Assembly (NCBI GenBank): GCA_028724185.1
Contig: JAQYDN010000022.1
Span: forward strand, 1 to 61,604
Length of the DNA stretch: 61,604 bases
DNA from: Bacillota bacterium
Lineage (GTDB): Bacteria; Bacillota; Clostridia; Tissierellales; Peptoniphilaceae
Reading direction: 5' to 3'
Each line of letters starts with the position of its first letter. Position 1 is the stretch's first letter. The position numbers and the translations under genes are program-made. The notes below the pieces were generated by a model, which saw only the letters and a list, made by a program, of their open reading frames with translations, was not told the DNA's origin and ran no database searches. Of the stretch, positions 15,599 to 26,022 are shown in pieces.

Positions 15599-17102
15599 GC
15601 CGTTTCTACTCGCGATTTTAGACGGATTGGGGCTCGAGGAGGACGGGCCGAACAACGCCTTTTATCGGGCGAAGACGCCGACGCTCGATAGATTAATGGC
15701 GAAAGGCTATGCGAAACTTCAGGCGTCGGGCGAGGCCGTCGGACTTCCCGCGGGGCAGATGGGAAACTCCGAGGTAGGCCATACGAACATCGGCGCGGGT
15801 CGCGTCGTCTTTCAGGAACTCACGCGCATCACAAAAGATGCCGAAAGCGGCGTACTCGAGAAAAACGAGGTCCTCGAGGAGGCGTTTTCAAAGGCGAAGG
15901 GCTCGGCGCTCCACCTCGTCGGCCTCGTCTCGGACGGCGGCGTGCACTCCCACAGGGATCACCTGTACGCGCTCGTTAAACTCGCCAAGAAGGCGGGCGT
16001 ATCGACGATCTACATCCACGCGATCTTGGACGGAAGAGACGTCCCGCCGACCTCGGCGCGCGAGGAGATAAAAAAACTCGAAGACGAGCTGGAGAAGATC
16101 GGCGCGGGCGAGATCGCGAGTTTGGTCGGGCGGTTTTACGCCATGGATCGCGACACGCGCTGGAACCGGGTTAAGATCGCCTACGACCTGTTGGTCTCGG
16201 CGAAGGGAAGGCCCTACAAGGAGCCGGATGAGGTATTTGAACTCTCCTACCGCGACGGCAATACCGACGAATTTTTCGAGCCGTCGTATCTCGAAAGAGA
16301 GGGCGAGCCGGTGGGGCGCATCGAAGACGACGACGTCTTTTTGTTCTTTAATTTCAGGCCCGACCGCGCGCGGGAGATCGTGCGTTCCTTCGCCGATCCC
16401 GACTTTTCGGAATTTCCGAGAGTTCCCTACCCGAACGTGCACGTCATCACGATGATCGACTACGACGAGACGATACCCCACACGCACGTCATCTATCCGA
16501 AAGAGGAAATCGCGGATACGCTCGGCGAGACGCTATCCGAAAATGGGCTCAGGCAACTGCGCATCGCCGAGACGGAAAAGTACGCCCACGTGACGTTTTT
16601 CTTAAACGGCGGAAAGGAAAACCCCTACCGAGGCGAGTACCGCATCCTCATTCCCTCGCCGAAGGTCGCGACCTACGATCTTCAGCCCGAGATGAACGCG
16701 GAGCTCGTCGGGACGCATCTCATCAACGCGATCGAGAAGGACCTCGCCGACGTCTACATCGTCAACTACGCAAACCCCGACATGGTAGGACATACGGGGA
16801 TGTTGGATGCGGCGATCGAAGCGGTCGAGGCCGTGGATACCTCGCTTGGACGGGTGCTCGATGCGATCGAGAAGAAAGACGGACGGGCGTTGATTACGGC
16901 GGACCACGGAAATTGCGACGTGATGAAAGACGAGGCGGGAAATCCCGTCACCTCGCACACGACCAATCCCGTTCCGCTCATCTCCTTCCGCTGCGACCGC
17001 GCGTTGGAAGACGGGATTTTAGCGGATATCGCGCCGACGATTTTAGAGGAATTATTTATAGAAAAACCCGAGGCCATGACCGGCCGCAGTTTATGGAAAT
17101 AA
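15591..17102 (+). CDS. gpmI: 2,3-bisphosphoglycerate-independent phosphoglycerate mutase
   Basis: This 503-residue enzyme belongs to the alkaline-phosphatase superfamily. It has the N-terminal metal Asp in LAILDGLGL, the phosphorylated serine Ser60 in GQMGNSEVGHTNIGAGR, HSHRDHLYAL, ILDGRDVPP, FFNFRPDRAREI and the metal-binding LITADHGNCD and SHTTNPVP near the end. It converts 3-phosphoglycerate to 2-phosphoglycerate using manganese. Its start overlaps the tpiA stop by 8 bp. Length is normal. Confidence 0.98.
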   Translation: MSKPFLLAILDGLGLEEDGPNNAFYRAKTPTLDRLMAKGYAKLQASGEAVGLPAGQMGNSEVGHTNIGAGRVVFQELTRITKDAESGVLEKNEVLEEAFSKAKGSALHLVGLVSDGGVHSHRDHLYALVKLAKKAGVSTIYIHAILDGRDVPPTSAREEIKKLEDELEKIGAGEIASLVGRFYAMDRDTRWNRVKIAYDLLVSAKGRPYKEPDEVFELSYRDGNTDEFFEPSYLEREGEPVGRIEDDDVFLFFNFRPDRAREIVRSFADPDFSEFPRVPYPNVHVITMIDYDETIPHTHVIYPKEEIADTLGETLSENGLRQLRIAETEKYAHVTFFLNGGKENPYRGEYRILIPSPKVATYDLQPEMNAELVGTHLINAIEKDLADVYIVNYANPDMVGHTGMLDAAIEAVEAVDTSLGRVLDAIEKKDGRALITADHGNCDVMKDEAGNPVTSHTTNPVPLISFRCDRALEDGILADIAPTILEELFIEKPEAMTGRSLWK

Positions 17103-18392
<1,290 letters not shown>

Positions 18393-18401
18393 GAGGCGGT
18401 T

Positions 18402-18845
18402 ATGGAATTATATTTCATGCGACACGGTAAGGCGGAATCCGTCGCCGAACGCGACGAAGATCGCGCGCTCACCCAAGAGGGCATTTTTCAGGCGGAAGAC
18501 ACCGCCGAGGCCTTTTTAAAGAGAGAGTGGACGCTGCCCAAGAAAATCATCGTTTCGGAATACCGGCGCGCCGTCGAGACGGCGGAGGCGGTTTCGAAGA
18601 AATTGGGCGTTCGGGACGTCAAAGTCGTGAGCTATAAAGACGTGACGCACTGGCCCGATATGCGAGCCTACGTCACGGACGAGCCGATTTTATTCATCGG
18701 TCATCAACCGAGCTTGGGCGAAGTCATCGAAGAGATAACCGGCAAGAGCGTTCCGGTGAAAAAGGCGAGCCTTCATAAGATCGACTACGATCCCATGAAG
18801 GACACGGGAACATATATCGATAAAATAGAAAGAGTGAAACCGTGA
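18402..18845 (+). CDS. sixA: SixA-type phosphohistidine phosphatase
   Basis: This 147-residue histidine phosphatase has the R7-H8-G9 motif with phosphoacceptor His8, then SEYRRAVETAEAV and the second catalytic His in FIGHQPSLGEVIE. The length and the opening MELYFMRHGKAE match SixA. SixA removes phosphate from HPr-like or histidine-phosphotransfer proteins. It sits 9 bp after eno and overlaps the next gene by 4 bp, so it is probably part of the glycolysis transcript. Its true substrate could instead be a small sugar phosphate. Confidence 0.82.
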   Translation: MELYFMRHGKAESVAERDEDRALTQEGIFQAEDTAEAFLKREWTLPKKIIVSEYRRAVETAEAVSKKLGVRDVKVVSYKDVTHWPDMRAYVTDEPILFIGHQPSLGEVIEEITGKSVPVKKASLHKIDYDPMKDTGTYIDKIERVKP

Positions 18846-19216
18846 ATTATGCACACACCTGTATTCGCGTCAAAGATTTAGACGCGTCGATCAAATTTTA
18901 TAAAGAGGCGTTGGGTTACCAAGTAACTCGCGAAAAAGACCACTCCGACGACGGGTTTAAGCTGGTCTATCTCGCCTTAGACGGCGACGATACGGAACTC
19001 GAGCTGACCTACAACATCGGCCACGGCGCCTACGAGTTGGGCGACGGTTACGGTCATATGGCGCTTTATTCGGACGACTTCGAGGCCGAGTATGCGCGCA
19101 TCAAGGAGGCGGGGTTTGAGGTGACGGAACTTATGGGGCTTCCCGGCGAAGAACCGCATTACTTTTTCGTCACCGATCCGGACGGTTACGACATCGAAAT
19201 TCTCCGCAGGGATTGA
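18842..19216 (+). CDS. gloA: Lactoylglutathione lyase (glyoxalase I, VOC family)
   Basis: The 124-residue protein is a single VOC domain with the expected metal ligands: His5 (YAHTCIRV), Glu54 (TELELTYN), His72 (GYGHMAL) and Glu119 (DIEIL). It isomerises the hemithioacetal of methylglyoxal and a thiol to a lactoyl thioester. The start is GTG, inside the GTGA overlap with the preceding phosphatase gene. Encoded behind the triose enzymes, it likely clears methylglyoxal that leaks from glycolysis. Whether this organism uses glutathione or another thiol is unknown. Confidence 0.9.
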   Translation: MNYAHTCIRVKDLDASIKFYKEALGYQVTREKDHSDDGFKLVYLALDGDDTELELTYNIGHGAYELGDGYGHMALYSDDFEAEYARIKEAGFEVTELMGLPGEEPHYFFVTDPDGYDIEILRRD

Positions 19217-19232
19217 GATTAATCTCTAAGAC

Positions 19233-19262
19233 TTGGCAAAATGAGCGGCGATTCCGTAAAAT
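19233..19262 (+). promoter_or_regulatory. Candidate murA promoter
   Basis: TTGGCA at 19233-19238 and TAAAAT at 19257-19262 with 18-bp spacing. The transcript would start near 19269, just before a strong hairpin. Confidence 0.4.
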
Positions 19263-19280
19263 TGCCGTAAATATGATACA

Positions 19281-19318
19281 ATAACAACGTTTAGAGCACG
19301 CGCTTTAAGCGTTGTTAT
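19281..19318 (+). other. Strong stem-loop in the murA leader
   Basis: Bases 19281-19297 and 19302-19318 pair as a 17-bp stem with two G-U pairs around the loop ACGC. No T run follows (TATTATG), so it is a poor terminator. It may be a 5'-end stabiliser of the murA message or a weak terminator of the eno operon. A 12-bp palindrome (GAGATTAATCTC) lies at 19215-19226. Confidence 0.6.
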
Positions 19319-19396
19319 TATGTATGGATATAAGCCGAAGAGGCATCGATAAGAATAAAATAAATCAAATTTCGTATAAGTAAGGGGAGATCGTTT

Positions 19397-20662
19397 TTGG
19401 AAAAGATCGTCGTGGAGAAAAGTCCCGCGCTCAAAGGTCGCGTACGCATCAGCGGCGCAAAAAATTCGGCGCTGCCTATCTTGGCAGCTTGTCTTTTAGG
19501 GACGGAAGATATTTACTTGGAAGAAGTCCCGGAGTTGCAGGACGTACACATCATGTGTGACGTGCTCGAGGCCTTGGGATCGAAGGTCGAAAAATTGGGG
19601 AAGGGCAAATTGAAGATCAACTCGTCGGGCCTTCACGAGTATCGCACGCCCTTCGAGCTGATGAGCAAGATGCGCGCGTCGTTTTTGGTGATGGGACCGC
19701 TCCTCGGGCGCCTCGGACGAACAGAAAATTCGCTTCCGGGCGGTTGCTCGATCGGCGCGAGGCCCATCGACTACCATTTGAAGGGATTTCGGGCGCTCGG
19801 CGCGGAAATCACAGAAGACATCGGAAATATTACCGCCTCCTGTGACCAACTGGTCGGCGAAAAAATCTACCTCGACTTTCCCTCCGTCGGCGCCACCGAA
19901 AACATCATGATGGCGGCGGTTCTCGCGGAGGGCGAGACGGTGATCGAAAACGCGGCGAAGGAGCCGGAGATCGTCGATTTGTCGAACTTTTTGAGAAAGC
20001 TGGGCGCGAAGGTAACGGGCGCGGGGACCTCGTCCATCCGCATCGACGGCGTAAAGAAGTTGGGCGGTGCGCGCCACGCCATCATTCCCGACCGCATCGA
20101 GGCGGGGACGTTTATGGTGGCGGCGGCGATTACGGGCGGGGACGTTCTCGTCGAAAATGTCATCACCAACCACATCAAGCCCGTCATCGCAAAACTCAAG
20201 GAATCGGGCTGCGAGATCATCGAGGAGGGCGAAAACGTCCGGGTCAAGGGCGCGGCCGTGCCGAATGCCATCGACATCAAGACGCTGCCGTATCCGGGAT
20301 TTCCGACCGATATGCAGGCGCAGTTTATGGCCTATATGACCCAGTGCAAGGGCAGCAATGTCGCCATCGAGACGGTGTTTGAAAATCGCTTTATGCACGT
20401 GGACGAGTTCAGGAAGATGGGCGCCGATATCAAAATCGACGGACGGAGCGCCATCGTCGTGGGCCCTAAGCACTTAAGCGGTGCGAGCGTGCGCGCGAGC
20501 GACTTGCGCGCGGGCGCGGCACTTATCCTCGTCGGTCTCGTCGCGGAGGGAAGGACGACGATCCGGGACGTCTATCACATCGACCGCGGCTACGAGGACA
20601 TCGAGGAAAAATTCAGATCGCTCGGCGCGAATGTCTACCGGGTAGTCGAAGAGGAAGACTAG
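19397..20662 (+). CDS. murA: UDP-N-acetylglucosamine 1-carboxyvinyltransferase
   Basis: The 421-residue protein starts at TTG, supported by AAGGGGAG upstream and by MurA-like residues from the first codon. It shows RISGAKNSALPILAACLL, MRASFLVMGPLLGR, the catalytic LPGGCSIGARPIDYH with Cys117 (the fosfomycin-modified residue), VTGAGTSSIRI, IPDRIEAGTF and PGFPTDMQAQFMA. It transfers enolpyruvate from PEP to UDP-GlcNAc, the first committed step of peptidoglycan synthesis. It stands alone. Bacillota often carry two murA genes; this is one of them. Confidence 0.97.
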   Translation: MEKIVVEKSPALKGRVRISGAKNSALPILAACLLGTEDIYLEEVPELQDVHIMCDVLEALGSKVEKLGKGKLKINSSGLHEYRTPFELMSKMRASFLVMGPLLGRLGRTENSLPGGCSIGARPIDYHLKGFRALGAEITEDIGNITASCDQLVGEKIYLDFPSVGATENIMMAAVLAEGETVIENAAKEPEIVDLSNFLRKLGAKVTGAGTSSIRIDGVKKLGGARHAIIPDRIEAGTFMVAAAITGGDVLVENVITNHIKPVIAKLKESGCEIIEEGENVRVKGAAVPNAIDIKTLPYPGFPTDMQAQFMAYMTQCKGSNVAIETVFENRFMHVDEFRKMGADIKIDGRSAIVVGPKHLSGASVRASDLRAGAALILVGLVAEGRTTIRDVYHIDRGYEDIEEKFRSLGANVYRVVEEED

Positions 20663-20700
20663 AAAATTTGATTTTAGATAGGTTTCATAGGGTATAAGTC

Positions 20701-20721
20701 ATAAAAGCGTAATACTTTTAT
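20701..20721. promoter_or_regulatory. Inverted repeat upstream of the peptide transporter
   Basis: ATAAAAG-CGTAATA-CTTTTAT, perfect 7-bp arms, 40-60 bp before the binding-protein start. It could be an operator; no promoter with good spacing is evident (TATAAG at 20693-20698 is the best -10). Confidence 0.4.
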
Positions 20722-20761
20722 AACGTCAACATCATTAAAAAAGAAAGTGAAGTGAATGCCC

Positions 20762-22285
20762 ATGAAGAAGAGACTTATTGCGATGTTTTTGGCTCTTTCC
20801 GTCGTACTGACAGGTTGTGGCGGCGGCGAGGAGGCCGCGAAGGATAAGGACACGCTGACGATCGCGCAGGCGTCGGATGCGGAGTCCATGGACCCGATCG
20901 TCCAAAACAGTATCTACGCCGAAAATATCATTAAACAAATTTACGACACCCTGCTCGTCAGGACGCCGGAAGGGGACATAGAAAACCGCCTGGCGGAATC
21001 TGTGGAACAACCGGACGACGTCAGCTACGTCATCAAAATACGTCCGAACGTGAAATTTTCAAACGGCGAAGATTTGACGTCGGAGGACGTCGCCTACACC
21101 TTAAACCGGGCGGCAACGTCCAACGAGTACGGTTACATCTACGGACAGATCGATCCGAACAGCTACGACACCTCCGATCCGAACGTGTTGAAGTTCCGCT
21201 TAAAGAAGCCGGACGCTACATTTAAGGCGGCGCTCGCTCATCCGGCGGCATCGATCGTCGACAAGGAGACCACCGAAGCCGATCCCGAGGGACTCGGGAC
21301 GAAACCTGTCGGTACGGGTCCTTTCAAGTTGGACAGCTGGAAGAAGCTCGACAACACGAGTTTGAGCTACAACGAAAATTACTGGGGCGACAAGCCGGCC
21401 TTCGATAAGATGGTCTTCCGCATCATCCCCGAAGACAGTAACCGCATGATCGAACTCGACAGCGGCGAAGCCGACATCGCCATGGAAGTGGCGCCGAACG
21501 ACGCCTCGAAAGTGGAGGAGAACGAGAATCTCGCGCTCTATACGAAACTCGACAATTCCGTGCACTTTATGGGTCTGACGGTCGACCGGGGAATCTTCGA
21601 AAACCCGAAAGCTCGCGAGGCCATGGACTACGCGCTCGACATGCAGGCCATCGTCGATGCGGTCTATATGGGACACGGCAAGATCGCGACGGGGCCGATC
21701 AATCCGAACATCCCCTACTCGATTTCGGATTCCATCGAACCGCATAAGCGCGACATCGAAAAGGCCAAGGCGCTGCTCGCCGAGGCGGGCGTCAAGGAAG
21801 GCGAGACGGTTCAGCTCTACTGTCACGACCAACAATCCCGCATCGACATGGCGACGATCATCCAGTCGCAATTAAAAGAGGTCGGTTTGAACGTCGAAAT
21901 CAGTCCCATGGAGTGGAACACCTATATGTCGACGCTCGGAAAGCCCGATCACAAGCACGATATGTTCTTAATGAGCTGGTCGCCGTCGGTCGTGGATCCC
22001 CACTATCCGCTGTATGCGACCTACCATTCCGATAAGAAGGGTACCGGTCCGAACTTTATGTTCTACGGCAATCCCGAACTCGACGCCTTGATCGAACAAG
22101 GCCTCCGGGCACCGGAAGACGAACGCGCCGCGATCTACAAACAGGCACAGGAGCTGGTCATCAACGATCACCCCGTCGTATTCGCACTGTACGGCGAGCA
22201 AATTATCGGGGCACAAAAATTTATTAAGAACTTCGATCCCGATCCGTCGGGGAGCAACGAATTTTACCACATTACGTTTGAATAG
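20762..22285 (+). CDS. oppA: Peptide ABC transporter, substrate-binding lipoprotein
   Basis: The 507-residue protein has a lipoprotein signal ending LSVVLTGC with Cys19 as the lipid-modified residue, then a family 5 extracellular solute-binding domain with SVEQPDDVSYVIKIRPNVKFSNGEDLTSEDVAYTL-type segments (about residues 75-115) and VGTGPFKLDSW. It captures oligo- or dipeptides at the membrane and hands them to the permease. An ATG 6 bp upstream (20756) is an alternative start. A strong stem-loop after the gene probably reduces read-through into oppB, giving excess binding protein. Confidence 0.93.
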   Translation: MKKRLIAMFLALSVVLTGCGGGEEAAKDKDTLTIAQASDAESMDPIVQNSIYAENIIKQIYDTLLVRTPEGDIENRLAESVEQPDDVSYVIKIRPNVKFSNGEDLTSEDVAYTLNRAATSNEYGYIYGQIDPNSYDTSDPNVLKFRLKKPDATFKAALAHPAASIVDKETTEADPEGLGTKPVGTGPFKLDSWKKLDNTSLSYNENYWGDKPAFDKMVFRIIPEDSNRMIELDSGEADIAMEVAPNDASKVEENENLALYTKLDNSVHFMGLTVDRGIFENPKAREAMDYALDMQAIVDAVYMGHGKIATGPINPNIPYSISDSIEPHKRDIEKAKALLAEAGVKEGETVQLYCHDQQSRIDMATIIQSQLKEVGLNVEISPMEWNTYMSTLGKPDHKHDMFLMSWSPSVVDPHYPLYATYHSDKKGTGPNFMFYGNPELDALIEQGLRAPEDERAAIYKQAQELVINDHPVVFALYGEQIIGAQKFIKNFDPDPSGSNEFYHITFE

Positions 22286-22294
22286 TAAGCCTGT

Positions 22295-22323
22295 AAGAAA
22301 GACTCCGGTGCGGAGTCTTTCTT
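22295..22323 (+). terminator. Attenuating hairpin between oppA and oppB
   Basis: AAGAAAGACTCCG and CGGAGTCTTTCTT form a perfect 13-bp stem with a GTG loop. No separate promoter for oppB is visible, so partial read-through is likely. Confidence 0.8.
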
Positions 22324-22357
22324 ATATGGTCTCGCGTGGAAAGAGGACACAAGACAC

Positions 22358-23284
22358 ATGATTAAGTATATTTTAAGGCGTATCTTGCTTATTATTCCGA
22401 CCATGTTGGGCGTGAGCTTGATTATATTCGGCCTCCTGTACTTGACGCCCGGGGACGCCGCCTTGGCGAAGTTGGGGCAGCAGGCGCCGCCGGAGGCCGT
22501 GGAGAAGTACCGCGAAGAGCTCGGATTAAACGATCCGTTTATCGTTCAATACGGCCGCTACATCAAGGGCGCGGTCCACGGCGACTTGGGAAAGAGCTAC
22601 CTTTCCGGCGCCGACGTCGGCGACACGTTGAAAGAATATTTCCCGGCGACGGTCCAGCTTACGATCTTTTCTCTGGCCGTCGCGGTCATCTTCGGCATCA
22701 TCTTCGGCGTTTTGAGCGCCGTGTACAAGTATACGTGGATCGATAAAATATCCATGTTTTTCGGTATGATCGGCCTTTCCATGCCGATCTTTTGGTCGGG
22801 ACTTTTATTCATCCTGCTATTTTCCGTCAAGCTCGGGTGGCTGCCGTCCTCGGGACTCCAGTCGTTTAAGCACCTGATCCTTCCGGGATTTGCACTCGGA
22901 TTCCAGTCGATGGCGGTGATCATGCGCCAAACCCGCTCGTCGATGCTCGAAGTGCTCGGAAAAGACTATATTCGTACGGCGCGCTCGAAGGGACTCAGAG
23001 AGTGGTACATCGTCCTGGTGCACGCCCTTAAAAACGCCATGATCCCCGTCTTGACGAGTGCGGGCCTTTTAACCGGCTCGCTCATCGGCGGGAGCGTCCT
23101 GACCGAGACGATTTTCTCGATTCCGGGCATCGGACGCCATATGGTGCAGAGTATTTCGGCGAGAGACTACCCCATGATTCTGGGCGCGGTCCTCTTGATC
23201 TCGTTTTCGTACTGTATCTTAAACCTCGTCGTGGATATCCTCTACGGATTTTTGGATCCGCGCGTGCGCAGTCAATACCAATAG
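22358..23284 (+). CDS. oppB: Peptide ABC transporter permease (OppB/DppB type)
   Basis: The 308-residue integral membrane protein starts MIKYILRRILLIIPTMLGVSL, typical of OppB/DppB, with about six membrane helices. The ABC contact (EAA) motif is around MLEVLGKDYIRTARSKGL at residues 198-215. It forms the translocation pore with the next gene's product. The ribosome site is GAAAGAGGA upstream of the ATG. Spacing to oppC is 9 bp. Confidence 0.95.
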   Translation: MIKYILRRILLIIPTMLGVSLIIFGLLYLTPGDAALAKLGQQAPPEAVEKYREELGLNDPFIVQYGRYIKGAVHGDLGKSYLSGADVGDTLKEYFPATVQLTIFSLAVAVIFGIIFGVLSAVYKYTWIDKISMFFGMIGLSMPIFWSGLLFILLFSVKLGWLPSSGLQSFKHLILPGFALGFQSMAVIMRQTRSSMLEVLGKDYIRTARSKGLREWYIVLVHALKNAMIPVLTSAGLLTGSLIGGSVLTETIFSIPGIGRHMVQSISARDYPMILGAVLLISFSYCILNLVVDILYGFLDPRVRSQYQ

Positions 23285-23293
23285 GGAGGGTGT

Positions 23294-24145
23294 ATGGAAC
23301 AGAAACAATCTCGCTTTTACGACCTCCTGAGGGTATTTAAGAAAAATAAAATGGCCGTATTGGGACTTGTCATCATCGCTATTATGGTGATCGTCGCGAT
23401 CTTTGCGCCGCTTATTGCGACGCAACCGCCCGAGGTGCAGGACCTCGCGGCGCGCTTTCAGTCGCCGTCTTCGGAGCACTGGTTCGGGACCGACAACTTC
23501 GGCCGCGATATTTTCTCCAACGTCGTCTACGGTGCGAGGATTTCGCTGTTTATCGGGCTGGTGGCGACGGTGATTTCGGTGATCATCGGGACGCTCATCG
23601 GCGCCGTCGCGGGATTTTTCGGCGGCGCCGTGGATAACGTCCTGATGCGCATTGTCGATATTTTTCTCTCGATTCCGTCTTTAATCCTCGCGATCGCGAT
23701 CTCGGCGGTGCTCGGGACGGGGATGCGCAACCTGATTCTCGCCGTATCGCTTTCGAGCATTACGGGCTATGCGCGCATCGTGCGCGCGAGCGTCCTCTCG
23801 GTGAAGGAACAGGAATACGTCGAGGCGGCGAAGATCGGCGGCGCGAGCAATTTCCGCCTCATCTTTCGCCACATTTTGCCGAATTGTACGGGTCCGATCA
23901 TCGTGTATGCGACCCTCGGCGTGGGGACGGCGATTCTGCAGGCGGCGAGCTTGAGCTTTATCGGACTCGGCGTTCAGCCGCCGACGCCGGAGTGGGGCGG
24001 TATGTTGTCGCAGGGTAGAAGTTATATTCGTGACTACCCACACATGACCGTCTTTCCGGGCCTCGCCATCGCACTTACGATCTTCTCGCTCAACCTCTTC
24101 GGCGACGGCTTGAGCGACACCTTGGATGTCAAGCAAAGGGGATAG
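23294..24145 (+). CDS. oppC: Peptide ABC transporter permease (OppC/DppC type)
   Basis: This 283-residue protein has an N-terminal OppC_N helix (KKNKMAVLGLVIIAIMVIVA), a periplasm-facing segment EHWFGTDNFGRDIFSNVVYGAR that is highly conserved in DppC/OppC, further helices, and the EAA motif VKEQEYVEAAKIGGAS. It pairs with the OppB-like subunit in the membrane. GGAGGG lies before the ATG. The end is 4 bp before the first ATPase gene. Confidence 0.95.
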   Translation: MEQKQSRFYDLLRVFKKNKMAVLGLVIIAIMVIVAIFAPLIATQPPEVQDLAARFQSPSSEHWFGTDNFGRDIFSNVVYGARISLFIGLVATVISVIIGTLIGAVAGFFGGAVDNVLMRIVDIFLSIPSLILAIAISAVLGTGMRNLILAVSLSSITGYARIVRASVLSVKEQEYVEAAKIGGASNFRLIFRHILPNCTGPIIVYATLGVGTAILQAASLSFIGLGVQPPTPEWGGMLSQGRSYIRDYPHMTVFPGLAIALTIFSLNLFGDGLSDTLDVKQRG

Positions 24146-24149
24146 ACGC

Positions 24150-25127
24150 ATGAATCTCATCGAATTTCACAATTTGCATACGTCCTTTTACACGGACAAG
24201 GGCGTCGTACACGCGGTTAACGGCGTGAGCTTCGCGATACCCGAGGGCTCGACGCTTGCGATCGTCGGCGAAAGCGGGAGCGGAAAGAGCGTAACGGCCC
24301 TCTCGCTTATGGGCCTGTTGCCGAAGCCCTACGGGAAGATCGACGAGGGCGAAATCCTCTACAAGGGGAAAAACATCTTGGAGATGGAACCCGAGGAGAG
24401 GCGGACGCTCCGCAGTCGCGACCTCGCGATGATCTTTCAGGAGCCGATGACGAGCTTAAACCCGGCGCTTAAAATCGGCTTCCAAATCGAGGAAGTCTAC
24501 CGGCGCATCATGGGGTTGTCGACAGGCGAGGCGAAGAAAAAAGTCCTCGAGATGCTCGAGATGGTCGAGATCAGCGACGCGAAGAACAAAGTCGACGCCT
24601 ACCCCCACGAACTCTCCGGCGGTCAACGCCAGCGGGTGATGATCGCGATGGCGCTCGCCTCGTCCCCGAAGCTCTTAATCGCCGACGAGCCGACGACGGC
24701 GCTCGATGTGACCATCCAAAAGGAAGTCCTGGAGTTGATGGAAGGGTTAAAGCGCGACCTCAACACCTCGATTATGCTGATCACCCACGATTTGGGCGTC
24801 GTAGCGCAGATCGCCGACGAGGTCGTCGTCATGTACGGCGGACGGGTCATGGAGAAGTCGGACGTTTGTACGATCTTCGACCACCCCATGCATCCCTACA
24901 CCAAGGGGCTTTTGAAGGCGCGGCCGACACTCGAAAACCGCGGCGAGAAACTCTACAATATTCCGGGGAACGTCCCGCCCCCGTCGGAGATGGAAGGGCA
25001 CTGTCCGTTCTACTCGCGCTGTGCCGAGCGCATGGATATTTGCGCCGACGAGGTGCCGGAGCTGATCGAACATCGCCCGGGGCAATGTGCCGCCTGCTTT
25101 TTATACGAGGAGGACCGCCGTGGATAA
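24150..25127 (+). CDS. oppD: Peptide ABC transporter ATPase (OppD/DppD type)
   Basis: From the ATG at 24150 (AAAGGGG upstream) the protein has 325 residues. Walker A GESGSGKS lies at about residue 40, the Q-loop IFQEPMTSLNP near 105, the ABC signature LSGGQRQR near 155, Walker B LLIADEPTTALD and the H-loop LITHDLGVV follow. A C-terminal oligopeptide module contains four cysteines (HCPFYSRC, DICAD, QCAAC), the arrangement that binds an Fe-S cluster in DppD. It powers uptake with OppF. Confidence 0.96.
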   Translation: MNLIEFHNLHTSFYTDKGVVHAVNGVSFAIPEGSTLAIVGESGSGKSVTALSLMGLLPKPYGKIDEGEILYKGKNILEMEPEERRTLRSRDLAMIFQEPMTSLNPALKIGFQIEEVYRRIMGLSTGEAKKKVLEMLEMVEISDAKNKVDAYPHELSGGQRQRVMIAMALASSPKLLIADEPTTALDVTIQKEVLELMEGLKRDLNTSIMLITHDLGVVAQIADEVVVMYGGRVMEKSDVCTIFDHPMHPYTKGLLKARPTLENRGEKLYNIPGNVPPPSEMEGHCPFYSRCAERMDICADEVPELIEHRPGQCAACFLYEEDRRG

Positions 25128-25926
25128 ACTATTGGAACTTCAGCATGTGACACAGAACTTCGCCGTCGGAAAGAAGCGGCTTTTCGGAAAGAAACAGGAC
25201 GTGCTCCGAGCGGTCGACGACGTCTCCTTTACCTTGGGAGAAAAAGAGACGCTCGGCATCGTCGGCGAGAGCGGAAGCGGAAAATCGACTTTGGCGCGCT
25301 GCATCTTGGGACTTTATCCCGACGCGGAGGGGTCGATCCTGTACCGGGGCGAGGACGTCCTCGAAGCCGACCCCAAGCGGCTCAAGGAGATTCGCCGCGA
25401 CGTGCAGATGATCTTTCAGGATCCCTACAGTTCACTCAATCCCCAGATGAGCGCGCGAGAGATCGTGATGGAGCCGCTCGTCAATTTGGACGACGACAGG
25501 CCGAAGGCGAGTATTAGAAAAAAAGCGGAGGAGACGCTCGAACTGTGCGGCCTGTCTCAGACGCACTTCGGACGCTTTCCCCACGAGTTCTCGGGCGGAC
25601 AAAGACAGCGGATCGGCATCGCCCGCGCCCTCGTCCTCGAGCCGACGCTGATTTTGGCCGACGAGCCGACCTCGGCGCTCGACGTCTCGATCCAGGCGCA
25701 GATCATCAACCTGCTCGAGGAGTTGCAGCAAGAGAGGAACTTAAGCTATCTCTTTATCTCGCACGACATCGCCGTGGTCGAGCACATCGCCGACCGCATC
25801 GGCGTGATGTACCGGGGAAAACTCGTCGAGCTCGCGGACCGCGACGAGATTATGAACAACCCCGAGGACCCCTATACACAGAAACTGCTTTCGGCGGTCC
25901 CGCCGCTCGATCCGCACTGCAAGTAA
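25120..25926 (+). CDS. oppF: Peptide ABC transporter ATPase (OppF/DppF type)
   Basis: The start is GTG at 25120, with GAGGAGGA six bases upstream and an 8-bp overlap with oppD. The 268-residue product has Walker [11 protein letters not shown]-loop [13 protein letters not shown], signature FSGGQRQR, Walker [13 protein letters not shown] and H-loop FISHDIAVV. It stops soon after [13 protein letters not shown], so the usual C-terminal oligopeptide extension with cysteines is missing. That makes it about 50 residues shorter than typical OppF. It ends the operon. Confidence 0.94.
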   Translation: MDKLLELQHVTQNFAVGKKRLFGKKQDVLRAVDDVSFTLGEKETLGIVGESGSGKSTLARCILGLYPDAEGSILYRGEDVLEADPKRLKEIRRDVQMIFQDPYSSLNPQMSAREIVMEPLVNLDDDRPKASIRKKAEETLELCGLSQTHFGRFPHEFSGGQRQRIGIARALVLEPTLILADEPTSALDVSIQAQIINLLEELQQERNLSYLFISHDIAVVEHIADRIGVMYRGKLVELADRDEIMNNPEDPYTQKLLSAVPPLDPHCK

Positions 25927-25957
25927 AAAACCGGAGACCCTAGGGTCTCCGGTTTTT
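25926..25957 (+). terminator. Terminator of the opp operon
   Basis: AAAAACCGGAGACCC and GGGTCTCCGGTTTTT form a long perfect stem with T run. It is symmetrical and could also serve the minus-strand ggt gene, which ends at 26023. Confidence 0.93.
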
Positions 25958-26022
25958 GTGTGGAATCATGTGTGTTGGAAAGATATGTTAAGATAGCGCG
26001 GCGCGCGGGAGGATACGCGCCC

